Notes: a model not told the origin generated them from the sequence alone. Counted from the first letter of the stretch, positions 36,280 to 45,511 are shown. The stretch is 64,000 bases of DNA from CAZDWZ01 sp964509425 (GCA_964509425.1 CAZDWZ010000014.1:62001-126000); one strand, 5' to 3'. A program made the numbers and translations.

Positions 36280-36927
36280 TCACCTCAGAGTGATCCTGGC
36301 CAGCAAGACGGTCCCCGAGCCGTCGAAAACCGCCTCCGGGAGAGATTCTCCCGGAGATCGTTCAAAAATTACCGCGTCATTTTTTTCGAGCGCTATCGAT
36401 CCACCTCCGGACGCGAAAGTTGCCGTGCCCTCTGCAACAACGAACACATCCAGGAGTCGCTCCGTGCTCGACTGATCGGCACGAAGGCTTGAAGCGGGCG
36501 CGGGAAGTCGAAGCACGAAGGGTAACTTCTCAATCTCGATCTCGGATGTCTCTACCGTTGAATCAAAAATCAGATTGAATGCGCACGCGGTATCGGAGAT
36601 GAGGCGGCAAGTTGTTTTCGCGTCACCGGCGAAGCAACATTGCGGAAATCGCCCAGTGAGCGGAATTTCGACCGACTCCACTGTGAGCAGGGTCTCTCCT
36701 TCAGTCACGAGATGTCGCCGCGTCAATCCTTCGAAGCGGCTGAATAAAGATTCGCGCCGAGTGATGGTTGCGATGGAGATTCGAAGCCGGAACACCGTCG
36801 TGTCTGGCTTGGATATATTGGAGAAGACTTTTTGAGGCGGGATGATCAAAATGTCGCCGAAAAGTCCGGCTCCGTTTCCCCAATCTTGCTGCTCACGTTT
36901 CGCGGCGAATGAGAGTGTAACGAACAT
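36280..36927 (-). CDS. HutD/Ves family protein
   Basis: 215 residues of double-stranded beta-helix (cupin-like) type. Blocks FRLRISIATITRRESLFSRF and EGLTRRHLVTEGETLLT are the usual HutD/Ves start, and the FDGSGTVLLARITL end matches the family's last strand. HutD proteins accompany histidine utilisation genes; Ves is cold-responsive; the biochemical role is unclear. No hut genes are nearby. AGGAAAT precedes the ATG. It lies upstream of, and on the same strand as, the ilv operon, but is separated by a hairpin and the ilv promoter. Confidence 0.8.
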   Translation of the reverse strand: MFVTLSFAAKREQQDWGNGAGLFGDILIIPPQKVFSNISKPDTTVFRLRISIATITRRESLFSRFEGLTRRHLVTEGETLLTVESVEIPLTGRFPQCCFAGDAKTTCRLISDTACAFNLIFDSTVETSEIEIEKLPFVLRLPAPASSLRADQSSTERLLDVFVVAEGTATFASGGGSIALEKNDAVIFERSPGESLPEAVFDGSGTVLLARITLR

Positions 36928-37471
36928 GGGAGATTTCCTTCCGTCTGTCGCGAGGGTTCAGGATTCCGAAGAGAGAAAAACATTTTGGCTATTAAAAACC
37001 AAGCAAAGCGATCAGCCCTCATCGGGTGCTCTCCCGAAGAAGTTGATTGAAACGAATCTACCCAGATATGTCCTAGCGCGGGTGCGCGGAGCGATTCGAA
37101 CCTTCGTAACCGGGAACGGTTAGAAATTGATTAGGGCATGCGGCAGTTCTTGAAAATCGGCTGACACAGAGATAGCAACGTCTTCGTTCTCTCGCTTTTT
37201 TTCGTTGCTCGATAACGGTAGATGATTTGCAAGACCTCCATTTGAATCGCCGCCTCGCGGCCCTTCTTCATGGAGACGGAAGCACTCGGTTTTGAGCACG
37301 CTCGTTACATGAAGCTCCTTCCTCTCCATTGCATGTTCGATTGAATTAGATTCGAAGAACGCCTGCTTCGAGTCCAATCGAATGTCACAGCGATTGTGTC
37401 TCCCGCAATTTGTTCCGGCTTTCAAAACTCCATCCACAAGCCCTGGAAATATCCAGAGAGGGGGATCTTGA
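36928..37471. other. Gap upstream of M20 peptidase gene
   Basis: About 540 bases with no supported gene. A leftward frame entering from inside the peptidase gene (to 37120) has no family features and no ribosome site. Promoters for the two divergent genes should lie here, but none was convincing. Confidence 0.5.
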
Positions 37472-38644
37472 ATGATCTCGATCATCGATGTTGATGATAT
37501 TGTCGACTGCCTGCAGGAGTTGATCGCGATCCAGAGTGTCAACCCGAAACAGGAGAAAGGCGGAAAAGGTGAAGAGGCGATCACCCGCCACCTGCGTCGG
37601 AGGCTGCGGCAGTTGGACTTCGGACCAGTCTTCGACGAGCAGGTTGGTCCGGGCCGATACAATATCTACGCACGAATCAATGCCGGCGATACGCCGTCGG
37701 ACACCATAGATGTCTTCGACGCTCACGTCGACACCGTTGCCGCAGGCGACTGGCCGGAGGCGTTTCAGGGAGAAGTTCGAGACGGCCGCGTCTACGGACG
37801 CGGAGCGGTCGATGTGAAGTGCAACTGGGCGATCTGGCTCTCGCTGCTCGCCGCGATGAAGGCAAATGGATTGCGGCCTTCGCACGACATCCTGTTGGTC
37901 GGTACGGTCGACGAAGAAGTGGATCTGCTTGGTGCCATGGCGTTTCTCGAATGGATTCGGAAGTCGGGACTCAAGGTCCGCCGTCTGGTCGTTGCAGAAC
38001 CGACCGGCCTCAGGCCGGCGATTGGACACCGCGGGGTCTACCGGGCGGAGGTTCAGGTCCCGGGACGCGAAGCGCACACGGCCTTTCCCGAACTCGGAAA
38101 CAATCCGATCGTCAGAGGGGCGCGGTGCATCTTGGCGCTGGACGCTCTCGACAGGCGGTACAGGTCGGCAGCGGTGAGCAGCCCCTTGGGCCGCTCCATC
38201 GTGACTATGCCGAAGGGCTCAGGCGGTGTTTCCACGAACATGCTCCCGGATCGGTTCAAGATCGTCATCAGCGCTCGGGTCGGCGGCGACCGGAGCGTCG
38301 AACAGCTTCGCCACGACATCGCTCAAGCCGTAGCAGCGGGCGCGGCAGAGGACGCCGAGCCGGGACTGGAGGTAACGATCGAGGAACAGGCGGCATACCC
38401 TCCGGTGCTCGGCGACATGGAGGGTGAGTTGGTCAAGTGGATGAAGAGAGAATTTGGTGTCGACCCCACGGTGCTCAGCTTCGGGACGAATCTCTTCGTT
38501 TACGGAAACGAGGTAACGCCGAATCTGATGGTCTTTGGACCGGGGGATATCAGTGTCGCGCACACGGACCAGGAGCATGTGTCCATTTCTGACCTAAAGT
38601 CCGCGGCCGAGATGACCGCCAAGCTTTGGGGCGTGCCGGCATAA
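37472..38644 (+). CDS. M20 family metallopeptidase (ArgE/DapE-like)
   Basis: 390 residues. Marks of the two-zinc M20 family: FDAHVDTVAAGDW (His and catalytic Asp), GRGAVDVKCNWAIW (bridging Asp), GTVDEEVDLLGA (catalytic Glu pair), VVAEPTGLRPAIGHRG, and a C-terminal VAHTDQEHVSISDL with the last His. An inserted dimerisation domain spans about 180-290. GGGGGATC precedes the ATG. Members remove acyl groups or cut dipeptides; the substrate is not clear. The gene reads more GC-rich than neighbours on both sides, which may mark transfer. Confidence 0.88.
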   Translation: MISIIDVDDIVDCLQELIAIQSVNPKQEKGGKGEEAITRHLRRRLRQLDFGPVFDEQVGPGRYNIYARINAGDTPSDTIDVFDAHVDTVAAGDWPEAFQGEVRDGRVYGRGAVDVKCNWAIWLSLLAAMKANGLRPSHDILLVGTVDEEVDLLGAMAFLEWIRKSGLKVRRLVVAEPTGLRPAIGHRGVYRAEVQVPGREAHTAFPELGNNPIVRGARCILALDALDRRYRSAAVSSPLGRSIVTMPKGSGGVSTNMLPDRFKIVISARVGGDRSVEQLRHDIAQAVAAGAAEDAEPGLEVTIEEQAAYPPVLGDMEGELVKWMKREFGVDPTVLSFGTNLFVYGNEVTPNLMVFGPGDISVAHTDQEHVSISDLKSAAEMTAKLWGVPA

Positions 38645-38678
38645 GAATGGGTTTAGAGAAAGGAGGTGACCGGCCGGA

Positions 38679-38738
38679 GTGAGAAGCGCGGCCGGACCCA
38701 CCGGCGTGCTTCTGACTCCAGCAATCCGACTTTGGTAG
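38679..38738 (+). CDS. Possible 19-codon ORF behind a perfect Shine-Dalgarno
   Basis: AAAGGAGGTGA at 38659-38669, an almost full complement of the 16S rRNA 3' end, is followed after about 9 bases by GTG and a frame for 19 residues (start RSAAGPTGVLLTPAIRLW after the initiator), ending at TAG. It follows the M20 stop by 34 bases. It may be a small translated peptide or the stub of a lost downstream gene. A GC-rich inverted repeat (AGAAGC/GCTTCT) overlaps it. Confidence 0.35.
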   Translation: MRSAAGPTGVLLTPAIRLW

Positions 38739-38749
38739 AGACGCTTCCT

Positions 38750-40090
38750 CTAACCGCCGAACGCAATTCGTCGTTCCGCCAAAGTTTCGTTCTCGTTTTC
38801 ATTCGAAAGGGGAGTGAGGGGGTGGGAAGAGAGGGAAATTGAGAATACGCTGCCCCGCCCGATGTCGCTGGTCACTTCAATGCTTCCGTCGTGGGCGGAA
38901 ATTATATGTTTTACGATCGCCAATCCTAAACCGGAACCGCCCTCTTCTCGGCTTCGGCCAGTATCTACTCGATAGAACCGTTCAAACAACCTCGGAAGAT
39001 GTTCTTTTGCAATCCCGATTCCCGTGTCTTCAACGGACAGGATGACACGATCCTCCTGCACATCTGAGGTCAACGTCACCGACGCACCAGAGTTGCTGTA
39101 CTTGATGGAATTGCTGACGAGATTCAGAAGTGCCTGTTCGAGAAGAAGGCGATGAGCTGTGACCGTCAGGGTTGGTGAAGCTTTTACACTGAGCGTGATA
39201 TTTTTCGCGGACGCCTTCGAATGCAGAAGATTCGCCACGCAAGAGAATATCTCATCGACAAGAACCGGACTGCGTTCAAGTTCGTATCCTTGTCCGGCTT
39301 CTTCTATCTGCGCAATAAGCAGGAGATCGTTAACGATGAGTTGCAGCCGTTCTGCCTGAAAGAAGACAATTTCCAAAAAATGGCGGCTCACCGAGGGATC
39401 TTCGCAGGCGCCATCCAGCAGAGTCTCGACGAATCCGAGAATTGACGTGATTGGCGTGCGAAGCTCGTGTGAGACATTTGCGACAAATTCTTTTCGAATG
39501 CTCTCAAGATGTCGAATTTGAGTGACGTCGTTTAGAATCAACATCACTTCGGAGATCGTGGTATTTGAGTGATACAGAGGGATCGCTTGAACTTGCAGAT
39601 GTTTCGTCTCGTCACCCTCCCAGCTCGTCTCGATTGTGAAGCCATAGCCGCTTTCAATCACTCGAAGAATCATGGAAATGAGTTGCCGTCCGCGGCCGAT
39701 TGCTTCAAGCGCATCGCCTCGGAACTCGTTAGGCTCGACCTCCAGGATTTTCGCTGCGGCCGAGTTGATGGAGATGACTTTTAAGGCGGGAGTGACGAAT
39801 AACACCCCCTCCTTCAAATACGAGAAGGACGAGTATGCCTTCAGCTCGCGCGCACTTTGCTTCATTTCGTTTTCAACCAACGTCCGGCGTAACCGCTCAA
39901 TCTCGTCACTGAGTGTGTCAAAAAGCGGGTGCTCCGCTGAATCGATTACTCGGCTCCTCGGAGATTCAATTGCCAAAGTGATACATTTTTCGAGACGCTC
40001 AACCGCTCGAATAGCGCGACGCTTTGACACGAGAGAGGAAGTAGCATGCGCCAAAAATGCCAAACAAATAAGGAAAATCGCGGTGATCAT
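38750..40090 (-). CDS. PhoR-like membrane sensor histidine kinase
   Basis: 446 residues. One N-terminal membrane helix (1-20) is followed by a helical segment and a PAS domain (about 85-195, GVLFVTPALKVISINSAAAKIL). A dimerisation domain has the phospho-acceptor FVANVSHELRTPITSI (His208). A full ATPase domain follows: N box LLNLVSNSIKYSNSGA, G1 DTGIGIAKEHLPRLFERFYR, and G2 GGSGLGLAIVKHI. The design resembles phosphate sensor PhoR. No response regulator is adjacent, so the partner lies elsewhere. Confidence 0.88.
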   Translation of the reverse strand: MITAIFLICLAFLAHATSSLVSKRRAIRAVERLEKCITLAIESPRSRVIDSAEHPLFDTLSDEIERLRRTLVENEMKQSARELKAYSSFSYLKEGVLFVTPALKVISINSAAAKILEVEPNEFRGDALEAIGRGRQLISMILRVIESGYGFTIETSWEGDETKHLQVQAIPLYHSNTTISEVMLILNDVTQIRHLESIRKEFVANVSHELRTPITSILGFVETLLDGACEDPSVSRHFLEIVFFQAERLQLIVNDLLLIAQIEEAGQGYELERSPVLVDEIFSCVANLLHSKASAKNITLSVKASPTLTVTAHRLLLEQALLNLVSNSIKYSNSGASVTLTSDVQEDRVILSVEDTGIGIAKEHLPRLFERFYRVDTGRSREEGGSGLGLAIVKHIISAHDGSIEVTSDIGRGSVFSISLSSHPLTPLSNENENETLAERRIAFGG

Positions 40091-40323
40091 CGAATGCCAG
40101 ACTCTCTTTCTGTTGTCTCTTCATCGAGACGAAAATTCGTGCTTCGAGAACCCATCGGATGCTTTGCCTTTTCGCGACGGACTGATGGTTTCTCGAATCC
40201 AGGGGCAGAGCTTGAGCACCGCCCCCAGGATTACATCCGTTCATCGGAACCTCTTGGTGCTTCCTTAGGAATTCGCCCGTGCCGGCGGCTCGACCTCGAA
40301 CCGAGAACAAGGGTGACGAAGCA

Positions 40324-41283
40324 CTAGTTTCTCTTTCTCTTCTTCTTCTTTTTCTTCTTTCGTCGTGCTGGCTCCTTTTCCTCTGGGGTTGCGGGTGTCG
40401 CCTCCGCTTTTCTCGGCTTCGAATCGGTGGGCAGGGTCGGCGCGTCCGGATCCGGCAGATTGATCGGGAGTTTCAACGCCCTGGGGTCTTCCCAAGGAGC
40501 ATCCTCACCGCGAAACAAGTGGCCGGCGATTTCGTGCAGGAAGATGGAGAGAGGCCCGCTGCAGAAGTTTTGCACCCCGTTGAACTGCTTCCGCTCGTCG
40601 CGTTCACGCTGCTCCTCGTGAGGCAAGTCGATCGGGTACCGGCTTGCGATCAGGAATCGACCTTGGTCGACAAGGGGCGGTGGATCGATGCGGTGAGCGA
40701 CCCACTCCATCTCAGAGCAGTTAAGCTCGCTCTCGCCGTCACGAAACCGTCGATTCATCTCCATCATCCGAGCGACGGCTTTCTTGCCTTCGAACAGCGG
40801 TTGCGGCCACGCAAGGATTGCACGTCCGTCCCTCGTTCTCGGAATGCCGGTGGGGTGGAGATTGACCGCGTTCCCATCTACGGCCTCAATCACCTCCGCC
40901 CGGAAGATGCCCCGGAACGTGCACGAGAGGATGAACTGCGCGCGCGTTTCCTTGATGAGCGCGAGCAGCTCTTCGTTGAATTTCTTGCCCGGGTAGAGAT
41001 TCAGCCTTCTCAGCGGCAGTCGGTGATTCGCAGCGAGCTCGGGGACGAGGTTGATCCGCCAATCACTCTCGTCGTACTCCCAGAGAGACCCGGCCGCGTT
41101 TGCCTGGTCCTTGCGGTCCGGCACGACAGCGACGACATCGCAGTACTTGAAGCAGTTGTTCCACGGCGAGACGAATGCACCGCCCGCCGCCGCACCCGCG
41201 TGGTGCCCGATGCACAGGATCGTCCTCTTCAGTTCGTCGATGGGCAGCCGTTCGACGGGCTGACGGAGAATGGTGGGTAACAA
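40324..41283 (-). CDS. Formyltransferase-like protein with poly-lysine tail
   Basis: 319 residues. The stretch AQFILSCTFRGIFRAEVIEAVDGNAVNLHPTGIPRTRDG resembles the formyl-transferase fold of methionyl-tRNA and GART enzymes (catalytic Asn-His in NLHP). The usual second catalytic Asp region is not obvious. The C-terminal 60 residues are Pro/Lys/Glu-rich and end in RRKKKKKKKRKRN. The start is a TTG at 41283 with AGGAGG 8 bases upstream. GC-rich relative to its neighbours. Likely transfers or binds a formyl or similar one-carbon group on a sugar or amino substrate; this is inference. Confidence 0.6.
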   Translation of the reverse strand: MLPTILRQPVERLPIDELKRTILCIGHHAGAAAGGAFVSPWNNCFKYCDVVAVVPDRKDQANAAGSLWEYDESDWRINLVPELAANHRLPLRRLNLYPGKKFNEELLALIKETRAQFILSCTFRGIFRAEVIEAVDGNAVNLHPTGIPRTRDGRAILAWPQPLFEGKKAVARMMEMNRRFRDGESELNCSEMEWVAHRIDPPPLVDQGRFLIASRYPIDLPHEEQRERDERKQFNGVQNFCSGPLSIFLHEIAGHLFRGEDAPWEDPRALKLPINLPDPDAPTLPTDSKPRKAEATPATPEEKEPARRKKKKKKKRKRN

Positions 41284-41363
41284 CGTGCAGCCTCCTTCCG
41301 CTGGTGCTGTTCATGGTGGTTTGTATTTTTGAAGACGGCTTCCGGACCTGGGGGTCGGGACTA

Positions 41364-41410
41364 TCTAGGGCGATTCTCAAAAGGCTTGTACTTTTGAGAA
41401 TCGCTCTAGA
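41364..41410. repeat. 47-bp palindrome built on GAGCGATTCTCAAAA
   Basis: Two 19-base arms (TCTAGGGCGATTCTCAAAA and its inverse) match at 18 of 19 positions around a 9-base loop. Each arm contains the dispersed motif, and the sequence of a single arm is close to that at 11411. Confidence 0.7.
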
Positions 41411-41511
41411 AGGAGCCCCGGAGGGGCGACCGGCAAGCACAGAGCGGTTTTCGTTAGAGAAACGAGCCGCGAAGCCGAAGGCTTCTCAATGTTCACTCGG
41501 ACAAAGCTTTC

Positions 41512-41522
41512 GAGAACCGCTC
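41512..41522 (-). repeat. Dispersed motif GAGCGGTTCTC
   Basis: Leftward copy of the short intergenic motif, followed on its strand by GAAAGC. Confidence 0.45.
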
Positions 41523-41793
41523 TCAGAATCGCGAAGCGGACGGCGAATGTGCCAGCGGCATCCGCGATGGAGCGTTCGTGATCGCCTGACTATCCCGTGT
41601 GAACAGGACGGTCTTAATTAACCTTTAGCGCATCCAATGGTATTCCTCGGTGCATGCAAAAAACAAACTGCATCCGCTCGAGAAACAACAAGTTTCTTCT
41701 ACCCAATGTTTTTTGGAGAATGACGAATTCTCCTCTTTTCGCTTTGCACGAGCGCGCGGCGTCCGTCAGTTGCCGGCGAAAGTTCCCTGGGCT

Positions 41794-43488
41794 CTACCGA
41801 ACTCCTTCTTGTCGTCTCCATACTCGCGATTGTTTCCCCCGCTGCTCGAGAGCGGCTTGGACATTCTGGAGAAAAACAGAAGAAGAAAATGGTTTTGTGA
41901 TGAGTGGAACTTCCGCCTCTTCCACGAGCTGCAGCAGCTCCGGTGAGAGTGCTCTCCCCGACAAGAGGAGCAATCCGGTCTTCTGTCGCGTCCGGAGAAA
42001 CGTCTTCGCGGAAGAATAATCGAGAGCCTCGATCGCGCCGGTGTCGGCCAGAATCAAGGAGAAGGGCTCTATCGACTTGTTCAGAAGCTGATACGCTTCA
42101 CTGAGTGAGCCCACTCCGTGAACTTGATAATTCTTTTGTTTAAGCAGGAGCTCGACGAGCAGCGCTCGAACCTCATCGTTTGGCTCCACCACGAGAATTG
42201 AGGCTTCCGATTCATTCGCCTCGACGACCAGCTGCGGCTTCTTTTTAAAAGAAAACTGTCCAGCCAGGGCTGGAAGAATCACCTTGAAACAGAGATCCTC
42301 GTTCGCTTCTCGGGTTGAGCGGAGCCTTCCGCCGAATTTATTGACGATGGTGTTACTCGCCGAAAGCGCTACCTCGGGAATGATATCGCAGCCTTTCGTC
42401 GAGAACGACTCGAGCAGGGATGGTATATCGGGGAAGTCGTTTCCCAGCATCCGATGTCTAATCGTCAAGGTTACGTATCGTCCCGCGGGAAGATCGTCCT
42501 CGGCTGGGCGAAGGTCCGCGGTGCGGACTTCTTCACCGGTTACCATCGAGATTGTGGATCGAGAACGTCCAAGTTGTGAATCCGACCGGTAGAAGCACAT
42601 CATCAAATCAATCACCACTTGCTTTACCCCCATCGCGTCGGCGGATACGAGCGAAAGCCTTTCGCCGAGGACAAGATCGAGAAAGACTGATTCGGGAAGC
42701 ATCTGGCGCATCTCGCCAGCAGCCGATCGGGCGATTTCATTGATATCGACCGGCACCGGAGAGTTAGCAGAAGGTTGATTAATCGTCGAAAGCTGCCGAG
42801 TGAGTCTGCCTGCCGCAGCTACGGCGTGTTTGATGAGTTGTAAGTGGTGAAGATTTTCTTGCTCCGCCAATGGAGACTCCAAAAGCATATCGGTGCGGCA
42901 AGCAATGACCGTTAACGAGTTGTTAAAGCCTTGTGCAATTCCTCCGGCGAAGCTTCCGACCGCTTCCATGCGCTGGGAGCGCCGCAGCATCTCCTCCATT
43001 TGCAGGCGCTCGGTGATGTCGGTATTGGCTCCGATTGAACCCAAAATGCGCCCCGATTTATCGACGAATGGAGCGGCTTTGGTTTCGACGAACCTGCGCT
43101 CACCGTTTTTACGGTATATTTGTGTGTGGTAGACTTCGCGGATTCCGTCTTGGCGCGCACGATATCGCGTGAGCATGTCCTTCAGATATTGGTCCTGCTC
43201 GGGACTGCCGGGGGGAAAGAAAATCTCGTAGATACGCTTCCCGTAGATCTCATTTCGGTTGAAGCCGGTAAGCTGCTCGAATTGAGAATTGCAGAAAATC
43301 AGGGTTCCGGAGGTATCGAAAACCGCAAGTCCTTCGGCGACACTTTCCACCACGGCTTGAAATCGGAGCTCGGCATCATCCAATGTGTTCCCCAAGAGGG
43401 AGAGAACTTCTTGATCCACGTTCGATTCAAGCTCCAAAAGTGAGTTTGAAGGCGGAGGAACCGGCGAGTTCTGCGAGTTCTGAGACAC
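41794..43488 (-). CDS. Hybrid sensor pseudokinase (PAS + degenerate kinase + receiver)
   Basis: 564 residues, no membrane helix. A PAS domain (about 41-165) includes VVESVAEGLAVFDTSGTLIFCN and GANTDITERLQMEEML. The kinase dimerisation motif, normally GGIAHDFNNLLT, reads GGIAQGFNNSLT: the phospho-acceptor His is Gln186. The ATPase domain also lacks its usual N box (VVIDLMMCFYRSD) and glycine loops. A C-terminal receiver domain (about 430-550, ILVVEPNDEV, Asp482 in LILADTGA) is kept. It probably works as a sensor or adaptor, not as an autokinase. The loss of several key residues in an otherwise intact frame argues for altered function, not decay. Confidence 0.75.
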   Translation of the reverse strand: MSQNSQNSPVPPPSNSLLELESNVDQEVLSLLGNTLDDAELRFQAVVESVAEGLAVFDTSGTLIFCNSQFEQLTGFNRNEIYGKRIYEIFFPPGSPEQDQYLKDMLTRYRARQDGIREVYHTQIYRKNGERRFVETKAAPFVDKSGRILGSIGANTDITERLQMEEMLRRSQRMEAVGSFAGGIAQGFNNSLTVIACRTDMLLESPLAEQENLHHLQLIKHAVAAAGRLTRQLSTINQPSANSPVPVDINEIARSAAGEMRQMLPESVFLDLVLGERLSLVSADAMGVKQVVIDLMMCFYRSDSQLGRSRSTISMVTGEEVRTADLRPAEDDLPAGRYVTLTIRHRMLGNDFPDIPSLLESFSTKGCDIIPEVALSASNTIVNKFGGRLRSTREANEDLCFKVILPALAGQFSFKKKPQLVVEANESEASILVVEPNDEVRALLVELLLKQKNYQVHGVGSLSEAYQLLNKSIEPFSLILADTGAIEALDYSSAKTFLRTRQKTGLLLLSGRALSPELLQLVEEAEVPLITKPFSSSVFLQNVQAALEQRGKQSRVWRRQEGVR

Positions 43489-43764
43489 AATCTTGGAATA
43501 ATTCTGGGAAATGACGTTTCCGTAATATTAGCTTCAATTCCTAACTCCGCTCGCTTATGTGCCCCTCGTTTGTTCGCCGAGAGATTTGCATTTTTGCGTT
43601 AGCGGGAGATTTCGCTGAGATTAGAACTTAATTCAGAAGAAAATTATACGAATGAAGTTTCAATTTTGGTTAGAAATTCGTTAGAATTCCGAGTTCGAGG
43701 CTTGAGCGCTCTTCTAGAGTTGTAACCTCGTTGCTGAACTGAACACCGTAATCCGGAGAGACCG

Positions 43765-45453
43765 ATGTCCACTAAGAAAGAATTGAACCGCATCAGCGCA
43801 ACAATCACACAGCCCAAACACCAGGGCGCCTCACAGGCGATGCTGTATGCAACCGGCCTATCGAAGGAAGACATGTCCAAGGCTCAGGTTGGTATCGCAA
43901 GTGTTTGGTATGAAGGGAATCCTTGCAACATGCATCTCCTCTCACTTTCGGAGGAAGTGAAGTCGAGCGTGCAGTCAGCCGGAATGGTCGGCTTTCGATT
44001 CAACACGATTGGTGTGAGTGACGGCATCTCAATGGGAACGGACGGAATGAGTTACTCTCTTCAGTCGCGCGATCTCATTGCAGATTCAATTGAGACGACG
44101 ATGGGTGGGCAGTGGTATGACGCGCTGGTGGCGCTCCCGGGCTGCGACAAAAATATGCCGGGCTGCCTCATCGCCATGGGCCGTCTCAATCGGCCGGCGA
44201 TTATGGTGTACGGCGGAACGATCCGCGCCGGATGTGTGAAGGATAAAAAGCTGGACATCGTCTCGGCCTTTCAAAGCTACGGAGAATACGTGGCAAAGAA
44301 AATCTCTGAGGAGGAACGGGCGGCGATCGTTCGCCATTCTTGTCCGGGGGCGGGAGCATGCGGGGGAATGTACACGGCCAACACGATGTCGTCTGCAATT
44401 GAGATCCTCGGAATGAGTCTTCCCTACAGCTCTTGCGCGCCTGCCGAAGATCCTGAAAAGAAAAACGAGTGTGCGAAAGTCGGTGCGGCGATCCTCAATC
44501 TTTTGGAGAAAGATATTAAGCCTCGCGACATCATGACTCGTGAGGCATTTGAGAATGCGATGGTGCTCATTTCCGTGCTCGGAGGCTCGACGAATGCGGT
44601 GCTTCACCTTATCGCCATGGCGCGCTCAGTCGACGTGAAGCTCACGATCGATGATTTTCAAGCCGTGAGCGACCGCATTCCGTTGCTCGCCGATCTTAAG
44701 CCGAGTGGGAAATACGTCATGGAAGACCTTCATGCGGTCGGCGGCATTCCTGCGGTCATCAAGCTGCTTCTCGATGAGAAACTTATTCACGGTGATTGTT
44801 TGACAGTCACCGGAAATACTCTGGCGGAGAACGTTCGCGGTCTCCCCGCTCTGAAGTCCGGGCAGGAAATCATCTATCCGCTTTCAAACCCCATTAAATC
44901 AAGCGGACACATTCAAATCCTGCGCGGTAATCTCGCACCGGAGGGAGCCGTCGCAAAAATCACCGGCAAAGAAGGTTTGACGTTCACAGGGAATGCCAAT
45001 CCGTTCGACTCCGAGGAAGAAATGCTCCGTGCTCTCGAGCGAAATGAGATCAAAAAAGGCGATGTTGTTGTCATTCGGTATGAAGGTCCGAAAGGCGGAC
45101 CGGGCATGCCGGAAATGCTCACTCCGACTTCCGCGATCATGGGCGCGGGACTTGGCTCCGATGTGGCACTGATAACGGACGGCCGGTTCTCAGGCGGCTC
45201 CCACGGATTCATCGTCGGCCACATCACACCGGAGGCGCAGGAGGGCGGCCCGCTCGCGCTCGTTCGAAGAGGCGACACGATCACGATTGATGCAAACACA
45301 AACCAGTTGAGTTGCGACGTGAGCGATCAAGAGATGAAGCGCCGAAGCGCGGAATGGAAGTCTCCCCCGCTCAAGGCCTCTCGGGGCACGCTCGCGAAGT
45401 ACATTCACTGCGTGAAGAGTGCATCCGAAGGATGCGTCACTGACGAGTTCTAG
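43765..45453 (+). CDS. ilvD: Dihydroxy-acid dehydratase
   Basis: 562 residues, full length. An iron-sulphur enzyme that dehydrates dihydroxy acids to the keto acids of valine and isoleucine. Cluster cysteines are in NPCNMHLL, LPGCDKNMPG and CPGAGACGGMYTANTM; the C-terminal signature ITDGRFSGGSHGFIVGHITPEA is present. It lies 7.7 kb from the other ilv genes, on the opposite strand. No leader peptide with attenuator was seen upstream. A perfect 21-bp inverted repeat follows the stop. Confidence 0.97.
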   Translation: MSTKKELNRISATITQPKHQGASQAMLYATGLSKEDMSKAQVGIASVWYEGNPCNMHLLSLSEEVKSSVQSAGMVGFRFNTIGVSDGISMGTDGMSYSLQSRDLIADSIETTMGGQWYDALVALPGCDKNMPGCLIAMGRLNRPAIMVYGGTIRAGCVKDKKLDIVSAFQSYGEYVAKKISEEERAAIVRHSCPGAGACGGMYTANTMSSAIEILGMSLPYSSCAPAEDPEKKNECAKVGAAILNLLEKDIKPRDIMTREAFENAMVLISVLGGSTNAVLHLIAMARSVDVKLTIDDFQAVSDRIPLLADLKPSGKYVMEDLHAVGGIPAVIKLLLDEKLIHGDCLTVTGNTLAENVRGLPALKSGQEIIYPLSNPIKSSGHIQILRGNLAPEGAVAKITGKEGLTFTGNANPFDSEEEMLRALERNEIKKGDVVVIRYEGPKGGPGMPEMLTPTSAIMGAGLGSDVALITDGRFSGGSHGFIVGHITPEAQEGGPLALVRRGDTITIDANTNQLSCDVSDQEMKRRSAEWKSPPLKASRGTLAKYIHCVKSASEGCVTDEF

Positions 45454-45462
45454 AGAAAAACA

Positions 45463-45511
45463 CTCTGTGTCTCTGTGGTTCAAACACTTGTTGAACCACA
45501 GAGACACAGAG
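45463..45511 (+). terminator. Perfect 21-bp hairpin after ilvD
   Basis: Exact inverted arms (45463-45483 and 45491-45511, built on CTCTGTGTCTCTGTGG) flank a 7-base loop, 10 bases after the ilvD stop. No U-tract follows. Internally the arm is a repeated CTCTGTG unit. Confidence 0.65.

Larger units (their letters stand above)
41284..41793. other. Gap rich in inverted repeats
   Basis: About 510 bases without a supported gene. It holds the 47-bp palindrome at 41364-41410 and a further motif copy at 41512, described separately, plus the variant GAGCGGTTTTC near 41442. Confidence 0.6.

Noticed and set aside
37120..37662. 180-codon leftward frame overlapping the M20 peptidase
   Set aside because: Most of it is antisense to the peptidase gene and the rest lacks conserved features.
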